The notes beneath the pieces were generated by a model. The model did no database searches and had not been told where the DNA came from. It worked only from the letters and a program-made list of their open reading frames with translations. Of a DNA stretch of 64,000 nucleotides, positions 9,901-18,691 are shown piece after piece. Source of the stretch: Streptomyces cellostaticus (GTDB lineage: Bacteria; Actinomycetota; Actinomycetes; Streptomycetales; Streptomycetaceae); NCBI RefSeq assembly GCF_001513965.1, contig NZ_KQ948035.1, positions 102,896-166,895 on the forward strand, written 5' to 3'. How positions within the stretch are numbered: position 1 is the first letter of the stretch; the number at the start of each line of letters is the position of its first letter. Position numbers and translations under genes: made by a program.

Positions 9901-12438
9901 CGCTTCCCCCGGGGCACGGGCAAGGCGTACGCGCGGGCGCAGCTCGGTCTCTCCGCCAAGTACCGGGCCAGCGAGGGCGTGCTGAAGCTGACCGCGCAGC
10001 TCGCCCCCGGCTCGTTCGTCATCGACGAGGCGTGCGTGCTCACCGGCGGGTTCGCGCTCTACGTGTGGATGGACGACGCGCACGCCGGGGACTTCGTGCT
10101 CACGCTCGGCGGCTACCACCCCAGGTTCCCGGTGCCGAAGCACTATCCATCCGTGCCACGGCTCGGCTTCAGCTGGCCGGTGACACAGCAGCTGACCATC
10201 AGCGGCGGCTCGTACTTCGCGCTCACCCCGGGCGCGCTCATGGCCGGCGGCGCGCTGGACGTGAACTACCGGTCCGGCAAGCTGCACGCCTGGCTGACCG
10301 CGTACGCCGACATGCTGATCGAGTGGGCGCCCTTCCGCTTCGACGTCGGGATCGGGATCAGCATCGGGGTCAGCTACGTGCTGGACCTGTGGCTGGTGCG
10401 CGAGACGATCCGGGTCGAGGTCGGCGCGTCGCTGCGGCTGTGGGGTCCGCCGACGGCCGGTGAGGTCACCGTCCACCTGTGGTTCATCTCGTTCACGATC
10501 GCCTTCGGCGGCGGCCGGGCGCAGGACGACCGGCCCGCCCCCTGGTCGGAGGTGGTCAAGCAGCTCCCGGCGCGGGAGGACGCCGTCCGGCTGACCCCCA
10601 TGGACGGGCTGTCGGCGGCGCGGGCCGAGGACGAGCGGGGCCGCGACCTGTGGATCGCCACGCCCGGGGTGTTCTCGTTCGCCGTCCGCGCGGCCGTGCC
10701 CGTGACGATGCTGCGTCTGAGCGACGGCGACGCGGCCACCGAGATCGCGGGCCGCGCGGTCAACCTCCGCCCCCGCCGTGCCGAGGGAAGGGATCTGGAT
10801 TCCGCGCTCACCGTCACCCTGTCCAGGGGCTCGGCCTCGCAGCCGCTGGGCGACTGGTACCCGGACTCGGGCGCGGAGGCCAGGAACAGCCTGCCGGCCG
10901 CGCTGTGGGGCCCGTACGACGGCAAGCTGACCGTCGACAGCGTGCAGTGGGCGGACGACCAGCTCATGGGCGTCGACCTGCGGCTGCCGCTGCCCCGGCA
11001 GGGCGGCTCGCCCGGCGAGATCACAGCCGGGACGCTCGCGCACGACGACCGCTTCCCGGACGGGGCGCTTCCGCTGCGGGCCGCCGCCGTTTCCGCCCAG
11101 GCCGTCGCGGCGGCCGCTGCCCCGGCTCCGCAAGCCGCGCCGCTGACGGTCGCCGAGGCCGTACGAGCCGCCCATCCCGTACGCGCCGAAGCGGCCTACG
11201 GCGACGGGTCCAGCGGCTCCCTGCGCGGCGCGACGGGGGGTCAGGCCGCAGCGCCGGTCGACTGGGCCCGGGACCGGCTGTTCGCGGCGATGGAGTACCT
11301 GGGTGTGAGCCCCGGCACCAACGACCGGCTCGCGGCCGACGACGGGCTGGTGGCCGGGGACATCACGGCACCGGTGGACCACGCGATCCCCGGCCCGCCC
11401 GTCCCGACCGGCGACCGCCTGTACGCGGCGGGCACGGGACGGACGGCGACCCCGGCCGACGCACACAGCCTCACTCCGTACGAGCCCTCGCGCCTGGGCT
11501 CGGCGAGCCCGACCCACCTCGCGGTCAGCCCCGACGGCCGCCGCCTGGTCGTCATCGACGCCCAGCAGGGCGTCGACATCCTGGACATCTCGGCCAACCC
11601 GCCGGCGGCTGCGCCCTCCCTGCTCCCCGACCGGCTGTGGGTGCCGCAGAGGCCGCAGGGCCTGTCGGCCTCGCCGGACAGCGCGTACGCGTACGCCACC
11701 TTCGCGCAGCCGAACCAGTTCCTGGCGTTCGACCTGACGAAGACGCCTCCGACGATCCACCAGCAGTACGGCACGGAGAGGACGCCCGGCGACGCCGTCG
11801 CCTCGACCCAGTGGGACGAGCAGCGCCAGGTCGTCTATCTCGCTCAGCCGGAGCAGGGGACCGTCGCCCTGCTGGACGTCACGAACGGCAAGTGGCCTTC
11901 GCCGATGGGCGAGTTGTCCGCCGGGCCGAACCCCACACGACTGGCCGTGGACCCGCGCGGCCGGTGGCTGTACGCGCTCAACGCCGGGCACTCCACGGTA
12001 TCCGTCGTCGACGTCAGGACCGGCGGCCAGGGCGTGGTGGCGACCCTGCGGACGGGCACCGACCCCAGCGCCCTGGCCGTCAGCCCCGACGGGGCACGGC
12101 TGTACGTGGCGAACACGACCAGCGGCACGGTGTCGGTGTTCGACGTCTTCGGCGCGTCGCCGCAGGAGGCGGCCGACCCGGTGTGGGTCGGCGCGGACCC
12201 GATCGCGCTCGCCGTATCGCCTGCCGGGGACAGCCTGTTCGTCGCCCGGTCCGGCGAGAAGGCCGTCCAGGTGGTGGACCTCTCGGCCGACGCGCCGACC
12301 CTGCTCGACATCACCGTCCCGCTCACCGACACCCCGGTGGCGCTCGCCGTCACCGCACCGCCGGCCGCACCGCCCAGCGGCGCCTCGCGGACCGGCGGAT
12401 CCCGGACCCAGGAAGCCCAGGAAGGCGGTGCGGCGTGA
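6994..12438 (+). CDS. Giant DUF6603-type protein with C-terminal YVTN beta-propeller
   Basis: ATG 6994 follows GGGAG at a usable distance and gives 1814 residues. Residues ~1-740 are a long beta-rich region built of repeated LxVxVTGxFPLG-like segments (for example VTIDHIGVSYDGKDQKFHL). Residues ~745-1175 carry the block that I recall as DUF6603: GLGFNTSVTLPDG, DFPFLKDL, GGYHPRFPVPKHYP, GSYFALTPGALMAGG. An Ala/Pro-rich linker lies near 1365-1395. Residues ~1505-1790 are YVTN-type propeller repeats (AVSPDGARLYVANTTSGTVS). There is no signal peptide or clear membrane helix and few Cys. The next gene overlaps its stop by four bases. Function unknown; the repeated amphipathic beta pattern resembles AsmA/bridge-like groove proteins, which is only an impression. 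Confidence 0.75.
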   Translation: MALTVAALEALLDQTRETFRLGTGELGLAGFTEQCTAYLADAGLEFTDVTVVDKPGLRVEGSVTLKGKAETRGSVTFVPDAAGATVAGVRVDAEVEQGSELLSDAAKAAVASLAVLKPSRPRLVFGEEPGRDARVAARTGVGVALDFPAADAATKPYLWAYEPADSSEAWQLGGAFPAVPLADFSSLADLAGTPGGDGFALPSDVPQAQGLSLGALSVSFGPGDGGGAAQLLSMWLRVEMNTQWALAGGQLVVHGLNAQFGVVLPRSKPRVQTVLGGEVVLANDIAVDVEIAFPDREISASLGRPVPLKPLMDRHFPGLPVPALTVEDLTLWGSAAPGASGYGVDAELSDVWQLADGVKLSRVALSAAKQGTDTTASLDALWNLDETVLDVHGEWATGTGWKLTASASNVSPADIFGRFGIAPPPILKDVTIDHIGVSYDGKDQKFHLDVTGTFPLGELKAALSLTVDLAKRSGGQPGYDQRYTGSLSLEIPQHGGEPRTMTFTLADAQHAEFTASWEDAKGVSPADLATLLGVDAPAEILAKLGSVTSVRLRYASTDKSVVFAARTVDGGSLVLVSQRDKSGGHAWVARVSVALSAALSQVPLLEGQIPADQDVAVRALGVLLASDALTAARTAELNRALAACDDKQPALPADGLGKGAAFSISLQLPGRTELTSLVVRGDRLGGAFAGRRQLTAKGPHIAGAADAAGGVNAAFTAAGPGASMPLVAWADVQRAVGPLRLRRVGVGYADGTVWVLFDASLGMAGLVLGVEGLGLGIPLAHPDRPEIRLDGLSVAYSKPPLAVKGALVNRPPDDQYALLVQGVLVLSAAKFGLSVLGAYARSKDRPDATSMFLYGKASGKFGGPPPLQITGIMAGLGFNTSVTLPDGDRVLDFPFLKDLTSTDPGTDPMEVLQTLMAGGRDAWVRPAVGQMWFAAGLEFSVAEFLQGQGLLVLEVGDDFAVALLGTADARFPRGTGKAYARAQLGLSAKYRASEGVLKLTAQLAPGSFVIDEACVLTGGFALYVWMDDAHAGDFVLTLGGYHPRFPVPKHYPSVPRLGFSWPVTQQLTISGGSYFALTPGALMAGGALDVNYRSGKLHAWLTAYADMLIEWAPFRFDVGIGISIGVSYVLDLWLVRETIRVEVGASLRLWGPPTAGEVTVHLWFISFTIAFGGGRAQDDRPAPWSEVVKQLPAREDAVRLTPMDGLSAARAEDERGRDLWIATPGVFSFAVRAAVPVTMLRLSDGDAATEIAGRAVNLRPRRAEGRDLDSALTVTLSRGSASQPLGDWYPDSGAEARNSLPAALWGPYDGKLTVDSVQWADDQLMGVDLRLPLPRQGGSPGEITAGTLAHDDRFPDGALPLRAAAVSAQAVAAAAAPAPQAAPLTVAEAVRAAHPVRAEAAYGDGSSGSLRGATGGQAAAPVDWARDRLFAAMEYLGVSPGTNDRLAADDGLVAGDITAPVDHAIPGPPVPTGDRLYAAGTGRTATPADAHSLTPYEPSRLGSASPTHLAVSPDGRRLVVIDAQQGVDILDISANPPAAAPSLLPDRLWVPQRPQGLSASPDSAYAYATFAQPNQFLAFDLTKTPPTIHQQYGTERTPGDAVASTQWDEQRQVVYLAQPEQGTVALLDVTNGKWPSPMGELSAGPNPTRLAVDPRGRWLYALNAGHSTVSVVDVRTGGQGVVATLRTGTDPSALAVSPDGARLYVANTTSGTVSVFDVFGASPQEAADPVWVGADPIALAVSPAGDSLFVARSGEKAVQVVDLSADAPTLLDITVPLTDTPVALAVTAPPAAPPSGASRTGGSRTQEAQEGGAA

Positions 12439-14954
12439 TCCGCCCCGAATACGCCCCCGAGCCCGACCCGCAGCTGAACGTGCAGTTCCTCGACTCGCTC
12501 GTACCGAGGCTCAGCGCCGGGCGCTACACCCTCACCGCGCACCAGACCCTCACCCGGGGCGGACAGCCGGTGGACGAGGGCTACCTGCCGACCGCCGCGT
12601 CGCCCGTCGTGCAGCCGCTGGAGGTGCGCGCGCCGCGCTTCGGCGTGGAGCCGGAGTGGATCCACGGCGCGTACCCGCCCGCAGATGCCACCGGCCTCTA
12701 CAGCGACGTCCTGCCGCACGTGACACTGACTCGGCCGACCCTGCCGTGGGAGCGGGACGGGGAAGCCGCCAAGAACGGCACCCGCCTCCCCTGGCTGGCC
12801 CTGCTCGTCTTCGGCGAGGGGGAGGTGGCCGGTGATCCGCACTGTCTCGGCCGGACCGACGCGCGCACCGTGGCCCAGCTGTCCGACCCGACGCACCGCA
12901 GCCCCGACGACGGACCCGACGTCGTCCTCCCGTCCTTCGACGCCCAGGACCCCGTCCCGGCGGAGGACCTGGAGCGCGTGTGCCGCACGGTCCTGGTGGA
13001 CCGCGCCGTCTTCCACGCCGCCGCGCCCGCCAAGGACGAGCTGCCCTACCTGACGCACGTACGACGGGTCAACGAGCGGCACCAGGGCGTCACCTACAGC
13101 CTGGACCTGATACAGGTCGGCGACTACGCGGTCGTCACCGGCAACCGGCTGCCGCGCGCGGCAGGCGGTCGCTACGTCGCCCACCTGGTGTCCCTGGAGG
13201 GCTGGCTGCCCTGCCTCCCGGTGGAGGGGGAGGAGGCGTACGACGGTCCGGCGCAGAAGCTGCGCCTGGTGTCGCTGTGGTCGTGGTCGTTCGAGACGCT
13301 CGCCGACCACTCGCCCGGCTTCGCCGCCCTCACCGAGCACTTCGTCGAGACCCAGGGCGACCAGGGCAGGAGCCTGCTGCTGCAGGTGCCGGTGGACGGG
13401 CGGCACCTGTCCGGCCCCGAACAGCGGGAGGTTGCCGACCGGCTGCGCGCGGGCTATCTGCCGCTGTCGTGCCGCACCGAGTCGGGGCGGGCCACCTTCG
13501 GCTGGTACCGGGGGCCGTTCGCGCCCGTGCCCGTCGGACCGCGGCCACCGCGCGACCGCCGCCGCTGCGCGGCCGAGGCCATGATCTACCTGGAGCAGTA
13601 CGGGGTCTTCGACGTGAGCCTCGCGGTCGCGTTCACCGCGGGCCGCGGCGTCGCCCTGGCCGACCACCAGTTCAGCGCGGCCCTGCTGCGGCTGCGCGGC
13701 AAGGTCCGCAAGGCCGTGGAGAGCGCCGGGAGCGCCGGCGGCGGGCCGGTGCCGGTCGCGTACGCGCTGCCGGGCGAAGGGTCGGCGGATGCGGAACCGG
13801 ACCCGCTGCCGAGCGCGCGTGACCGGCTCGAACACCTGGTGGCGAACGGTCTCGCCGGCCACCTCGGCGCGCTGCTCGCCGCTCCCTTCCCCGTCGCTGC
13901 GGCGGCAGCGCCCGAGCCCTCGGCCGACGGGCCGCGCACCGTCGGCGCCGCCGCTCCCGCGCCGCGCGCGGTCATCACCCCGCTCCCGGCCGCGACCGAG
14001 CTGCCCACGATCGCGGACCTGACAGTACGCCGGCTCCGTACGGACGCCGGGCTCCGCGCCCGGCTGGGCTCGGCCCTCGAGTCCCTCACCGGCACGCCCG
14101 CACCCCGCACCATCGCGGCGTCCGCGCCCGCCGACGGGAACACCGAGCCCGCCACGCCCGACGAGGACCTCACCGCCGTCCGCGACTGGCTGGTCAAGCT
14201 GCGGGACCTGGCGGGCGTGCCGTTCGCCCACCTGGTTCCCGACGCCCGCATGCTGCCGCCGGAGAGCCTGCGCTTTTTCCACGTCGACCCCGACTGGACC
14301 AGCACCCTCGTCGAGGGCGCGCTCAGCGTCGGGCTCGCCCACTCCTTCGACCTCACCGCCGACGACCTGCTCTTCGGCCCCGACGGCGAGGCCCCCCTGC
14401 CCGAGCCCGCCGCCCCGCTCACCGGCCTGCTGATCCGCTCCCAACTGGTATCGGGCTGGCCCGCGTTGGAGATCCGGCCCTACACGGCCGCCCAGGCGTC
14501 CGACGGCGAGAGGGCACTGCCCGTCCTGCGCCGCGAGCGGCTCGCCGACGATGTGCTGCTCGTCCTGATCGAGGGCACACCCGGCCGGGTCGAGATCGCC
14601 GAACCTCAGCAGGGCGTGCACTTCGGCATCGACGAGCCGGACGACGGCCACGCGGACGACCCCGTGCAGGACGGCATCATCCGCCTGCGGTCCCTCACGC
14701 CCCCGAACATCGGGCAGGAGCTCGACCAGCACTTCCCGTCGCAGCCGGGCCTCACTCCGTACCTGCGCGACGGCGTCGCGTCCGGCGTCGACAACGTGCT
14801 GCGTGTGGCGCGGCTCGCGGCCGGGCTCCAGGGCGCGCTCGGGCTGCAGCACCCCATCTCCTCCAGCGAGTTCGCCATCCAGATGATCAACGCGGCGCAG
14901 CGCCGCACCTTCAGCACCGGCCCCAGGACGACAGGAGACCACCACCATGCCTGA
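12435..14954 (+). CDS. Conserved-looking protein of unknown function, 839 aa (DUF6603 operon)
   Basis: The GTG at 12435 overlaps the preceding stop in a GTGA, with AGGAAGG just upstream, so translation is probably coupled. I do not recognise the family. Visible features: an N-terminal part reading LNVQFLDSLVPRLSAGRYTL that looks like a beta-rich structural domain; LPWLALLVFGEGE around residue 115; YVAHLVSLEGWLP; a Trp-rich FGWYRGPFAPV near 355; then an Ala/Pro linker and a C-terminal helical region. There is no signal peptide, membrane helix or known catalytic motif. The composition suits a structural component rather than an enzyme. It always has to be read with its neighbours, since all four genes are overlapped or tightly packed. 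Confidence 0.7.
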   Translation: MIRPEYAPEPDPQLNVQFLDSLVPRLSAGRYTLTAHQTLTRGGQPVDEGYLPTAASPVVQPLEVRAPRFGVEPEWIHGAYPPADATGLYSDVLPHVTLTRPTLPWERDGEAAKNGTRLPWLALLVFGEGEVAGDPHCLGRTDARTVAQLSDPTHRSPDDGPDVVLPSFDAQDPVPAEDLERVCRTVLVDRAVFHAAAPAKDELPYLTHVRRVNERHQGVTYSLDLIQVGDYAVVTGNRLPRAAGGRYVAHLVSLEGWLPCLPVEGEEAYDGPAQKLRLVSLWSWSFETLADHSPGFAALTEHFVETQGDQGRSLLLQVPVDGRHLSGPEQREVADRLRAGYLPLSCRTESGRATFGWYRGPFAPVPVGPRPPRDRRRCAAEAMIYLEQYGVFDVSLAVAFTAGRGVALADHQFSAALLRLRGKVRKAVESAGSAGGGPVPVAYALPGEGSADAEPDPLPSARDRLEHLVANGLAGHLGALLAAPFPVAAAAAPEPSADGPRTVGAAAPAPRAVITPLPAATELPTIADLTVRRLRTDAGLRARLGSALESLTGTPAPRTIAASAPADGNTEPATPDEDLTAVRDWLVKLRDLAGVPFAHLVPDARMLPPESLRFFHVDPDWTSTLVEGALSVGLAHSFDLTADDLLFGPDGEAPLPEPAAPLTGLLIRSQLVSGWPALEIRPYTAAQASDGERALPVLRRERLADDVLLVLIEGTPGRVEIAEPQQGVHFGIDEPDDGHADDPVQDGIIRLRSLTPPNIGQELDQHFPSQPGLTPYLRDGVASGVDNVLRVARLAAGLQGALGLQHPISSSEFAIQMINAAQRRTFSTGPRTTGDHHHA

Positions 14955-17900
14955 CGGCGACGACACGCTCATCGTCCCGGTGAACGTGGACGCCCTGGTG
15001 GTCAACCAGCGCGTGCGCCAGCGGGACGGCCAGGGCTTCCGGCGCTGGCGGCCCAACTTCAACCTGCTGCGCCACAACAAGACCCCCGAACCCAGCCCGT
15101 TCACCAACGAGCAGAAGTGGAACAGCACAGGCACCGACGACACGCCGTACAAGAAGTACGACGGCGTGTACGTGCGCTGGGAGCTGCCGAAGGCGCTGCG
15201 CCACGGCGAGTCCCGTTCCGAAGGCGGGCCCACCGAGTTCCCGCTGGTGCCCAACCGCTGGCTCGTCGTCCGGCAGGTGCGCGGCCACACCGGCCTGACG
15301 ACGGCCTGGGTGGTGGAGAGCGACTTCCTGGACGACCGCGAGGGCACCTCGGCGTTCGTGCACCCCTTCCGGCCCGGCGTCCAGGACCCGAAGGCCACCC
15401 CGTACCGCTCGACCGTCATCACGACGAAGATCGGCCGGGCCCAGGGCATCGGCCCCGACGGCGGCGTGGCGTGGAGCGAGCCCGGGGCCGGCGACCCCGC
15501 GCGCCGGGAGCTGTTCCTCACCGCGGTCGGCCCCGGGCTGATGACCTTCCACATCTACCAGCCCTACCACCAGAACGTCTTCTCCCTGCACGACCCGATG
15601 ACCGGCGTCCCGGACCAGGCGACCGTGGACTACCAGGTCGTGGGCTGGCACTCCGACCCCGCCCAGGAGGAGCTGCGCCGCCGCCTGGGGCAGCCGGGCA
15701 CGACCCTGGACGGCGTCCTCGCCGAGCTGGGCTGGAAGGTCGCGGACCTCCTCCAGGGATGGACACCTGCCTCAACGTCCTACTCCGGACGCGCCGTTGG
15801 CGTCGGATGGGACCGGACGGGCAGGGCCCCGGACTCGGCTCGCCCGGCCGACAAGAACACGATCAAGATCGGGGTGGGCAGCAGCGTGGACGAGGCGACG
15901 GCCGCGCTCCTCGCCGCCGCCCGCGCCGCCCTGCCCGCCGCCGCCCGCAACGCCCTCAGCCACGCGGACCCGGGCCTGCTGCACGCCCTCGGGCAGGGCC
16001 TGGTGGACACCCTGGACGGCGCGGACGGGACCGTGCGCACCGCGCAGGCGATGCACAAGGGCTGGTTCGAGCAGCTCCCCGGCGGCTTCACGTGGCGGCT
16101 CGCCGACACCTCAGGACAGGGCAACGTCTCCGGCGACCCGTCCTCGGTCACCTGGTCCGGCGTCTGCGCCGAGCACGAGGAGTGGCTCGCCCGGCTCAAC
16201 CGCGACCAGGCCGCGTACGACACGAAGGCGCGCGAACTGGCCGCACTCCAGTGGCGGCTGTACGCGCTGTGGTGGATGCACGGCCTGCCGCTGCTGCCGC
16301 CCCAGTACACGCGCGAGCAGTTCCGCGCCGAGATCGACCCCGCCGACCCGGACGGGCTGGCCGTCGAAGTCGCGCGCCGCATCGAGGAGCTGAAGGAGCT
16401 GCAGGACCGCGTTCCGCACGGCGCGGACGCGGTCGAGCTCGCCCGCTCCATCGCCGCCTACGTCGACTCCCACCCGCCGGAGCTGCCCGACGGCTACGAG
16501 CTGCGCCGGGAGGCGCTGCCGCCGTTCTGGCAGGCGAGCGACCCGACGGTCGTGCTGTCCGGCGCCAAGTCGCAGGAAGGGCACGACCCGCTGACGGGCG
16601 GCGGGCCGCTGCCCTGCCGCACACCCGCGCAGATCCTCGGCGGCGTCGCACCGGGAGGCCCGGTCCCGGACGCCTTCGCCGCCCTGAAGACCGGTGGGCT
16701 GCCCCCGATCGTGGCCGCCCTGCTCGGCGAGTTCGTCTACGTCCTCGACCCGGACCACGCGGGCACCCTCCCGCCGGACATCGCGCCCGAGCCCTGGCGG
16801 CAGCCGTGGAAGCCGCTTCTGTACCAGTGGCGGGTGCGGCACTGGCCGGTCCCGTACGGCGATCCGGACCGGCCCAACTGGCGCTTCGACGGCGGACGTT
16901 ACGCATGGGAGCGCGGCGACGCGACGAAACCGCCGCTCGAGATCACCAGCCGGCGCTTCCTGGTGCCGCTGCCGCAGTACACGCTGAGCAGCGGCCTCGA
17001 CCAGTACGCGGCCGATCACCCGGCGGCGGCCGCGGCCGCGTTCGCCTCCGCGGCCGGGCAGGCCAAGGACCTCGATCTGCTGTCGCAGCGCCTGGACGGC
17101 CTCACCGACGCCCTGGCCTGCGTCGACGCCGCACCCAACCTCAGTCCGCCCGGCGCGGTCGGCCGCCTGGTCGGCGACGTCTTCGGCCGGCTGCCCGACC
17201 CGGGTCCGCTGCCCGTGCCGTTCGACGGCTGGCAGAAGTCCGGGTTCACCCAGATCCGCGCCGGGCAGTTCGCGATGAGCGCGCTCAGCATCGTGGACGA
17301 GTTCGGCCAGACCCTCGACGTGCTGCTTCCCGGCGACGCGGCCTATCTGCAGCCCACCATCGGCGACAGCCTGCGGCCCGGCGACCGCTACGCCGAGGAC
17401 ACGCTGAGGGACCGCTTCGTCCAGCTCCCGCCACGCCTGCTCCAACCCGCGCGGCTGCGCTTCGACTTCCTCGCCGAGCACGACGACGACCAGCTCGTCG
17501 ACCTGACCGCGAACACCACCCCGGTGTGCGCGTGGATCATCCCCAGCTACGTCGACCGCTCGCTGCTCTGCTACGCCCCGACCGGCGCGCCGCTGGGTGA
17601 GCTGCGCCTGAAGCTCCAGGCCGACGCGGGAGCGCAGGGCGGCGTCAGCACGGTCGTGGGCTGGGGCCCGCTGCCCGACTCGCAGGTCCACACGATCGAC
17701 GGCCTGTTCCGCGACCGGCCGCAGCTCCACGCGTTCGTGTCACACCTGGCCACTGCGGGCCCTGCCGTCTTCCTGGACCTGCTGTCCACCGTCGACCGGG
17801 CGCTCTGCGGCATCGACCCGGGCAACCCGTACGGCGACGAGGTGCTCGGCGCGCTGCTCGGCCGGCCCCTGGCCCTGGTCCGCACCGGGCTCGGCTTCGA

Positions 17901-18669
17901 GCTGGACGGGCCGCCGGTCACCGACCCGGGCTGGCAGTATGCGCTGGACTGGCGGGCCCTCACCGACTGGCGCGAGCGCAAGGCCGACGCCGGCCGGGCA
18001 CCAGCGGACATGGACCACCTCAACTACCGGTGGCCCATCCGCCTCGGCAACGCCGGACAGAGCGGCGACGGACTGATCGGCTACTTCTCGGAGACGGACT
18101 ACACCACGTTCTACGCGGTGACCGGGCCCGGCACGGAACACCCCACCGGCTACGTCCAGGAGATCTCCAGCGGCAACTGGCCGGCCCTGGCGGCGGATTC
18201 CATGGACCGCACGCACCTGACGATGCTTCTGGATCCCCTGGCGGCGGTCCACGCCACCACGGACCTGCTCCCCGTCACCGACCTTCGAATGCCGAGCCGC
18301 TTCACGCGGACCGCGATGGCCGCGATGAAGGTGGCGCTGCGGCTCAGCCCCGTGCTGACCACCACGCGCCGGGTCCCGGCCCAGCAGACGGAGACCGACG
18401 GCGAGAACGGCACGCAGGGTGAGAGCGACCAGCCGAGCAGTTTCGTCAACGCCCTCGCCCTGCCGCACCCGACCGGCTCGCAGGGCGTCTGGGACTGGTC
18501 CGAGCTGGTGGTCCCCGACACCGCCGCCCGTGCCGGCGGTGCGACGGCCGCCCCGCAGTGGGCCCACCACGCGGTCGTACAGATCGACCAGAACGCCCGC
18601 CTGGACGAGGACGGCCCCGTCGTCCGCACCGGGTTCCTGCGCCTGACCAACGGCTTCGACCACGCCTGA
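14947..18669 (+). CDS. Very large protein of unknown function, 1240 aa (DUF6603 operon)
   Basis: ATG 14947 overlaps the previous stop by 8 bases and has AGGAGA 8 bases upstream. I do not recognise the family. The N-terminus (LIVPVNVDALVVNQRVR) leads into a mixed domain with YVRWELPKALRHG and PLVPNRWLVVRQVR. The middle holds a charged helical part with possible coiled coil (EEWLARLNRDQAAYDTKARELAALQWRLYALWW is the gist, near residues 400-440), and the last third reads like a beta-rich domain (FAMSALSIVDEFGQTLDVL, LNYRWPIRLGN). No signal peptide, membrane helix or catalytic signature was seen. Size, packing and lack of enzyme motifs suggest a scaffold or assembly component of the same complex as its neighbours (inference). 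Confidence 0.7.
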   Translation: MPDGDDTLIVPVNVDALVVNQRVRQRDGQGFRRWRPNFNLLRHNKTPEPSPFTNEQKWNSTGTDDTPYKKYDGVYVRWELPKALRHGESRSEGGPTEFPLVPNRWLVVRQVRGHTGLTTAWVVESDFLDDREGTSAFVHPFRPGVQDPKATPYRSTVITTKIGRAQGIGPDGGVAWSEPGAGDPARRELFLTAVGPGLMTFHIYQPYHQNVFSLHDPMTGVPDQATVDYQVVGWHSDPAQEELRRRLGQPGTTLDGVLAELGWKVADLLQGWTPASTSYSGRAVGVGWDRTGRAPDSARPADKNTIKIGVGSSVDEATAALLAAARAALPAAARNALSHADPGLLHALGQGLVDTLDGADGTVRTAQAMHKGWFEQLPGGFTWRLADTSGQGNVSGDPSSVTWSGVCAEHEEWLARLNRDQAAYDTKARELAALQWRLYALWWMHGLPLLPPQYTREQFRAEIDPADPDGLAVEVARRIEELKELQDRVPHGADAVELARSIAAYVDSHPPELPDGYELRREALPPFWQASDPTVVLSGAKSQEGHDPLTGGGPLPCRTPAQILGGVAPGGPVPDAFAALKTGGLPPIVAALLGEFVYVLDPDHAGTLPPDIAPEPWRQPWKPLLYQWRVRHWPVPYGDPDRPNWRFDGGRYAWERGDATKPPLEITSRRFLVPLPQYTLSSGLDQYAADHPAAAAAAFASAAGQAKDLDLLSQRLDGLTDALACVDAAPNLSPPGAVGRLVGDVFGRLPDPGPLPVPFDGWQKSGFTQIRAGQFAMSALSIVDEFGQTLDVLLPGDAAYLQPTIGDSLRPGDRYAEDTLRDRFVQLPPRLLQPARLRFDFLAEHDDDQLVDLTANTTPVCAWIIPSYVDRSLLCYAPTGAPLGELRLKLQADAGAQGGVSTVVGWGPLPDSQVHTIDGLFRDRPQLHAFVSHLATAGPAVFLDLLSTVDRALCGIDPGNPYGDEVLGALLGRPLALVRTGLGFELDGPPVTDPGWQYALDWRALTDWRERKADAGRAPADMDHLNYRWPIRLGNAGQSGDGLIGYFSETDYTTFYAVTGPGTEHPTGYVQEISSGNWPALAADSMDRTHLTMLLDPLAAVHATTDLLPVTDLRMPSRFTRTAMAAMKVALRLSPVLTTTRRVPAQQTETDGENGTQGESDQPSSFVNALALPHPTGSQGVWDWSELVVPDTAARAGGATAAPQWAHHAVVQIDQNARLDEDGPVVRTGFLRLTNGFDHA

Positions 18670-18691
18670 CCCCCGAAGGAGCTGCATTTTC

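Noticed and set aside
6970..11991. Very long minus-strand open frame opposite the DUF6603 gene
   Set aside because: Its translation is Arg/Gly/Pro-rich with no domains; it is the antisense shadow of a high-GC gene, as are similar frames opposite 11844-15554 and 16111-17730.
10479..12434. 5' extension of the 839-aa gene frame back to 10479
   Set aside because: The extension lies inside the DUF6603 gene in another frame and reads as Arg-rich noise; the GTG at 12435 has a good ribosome site and GTGA coupling.
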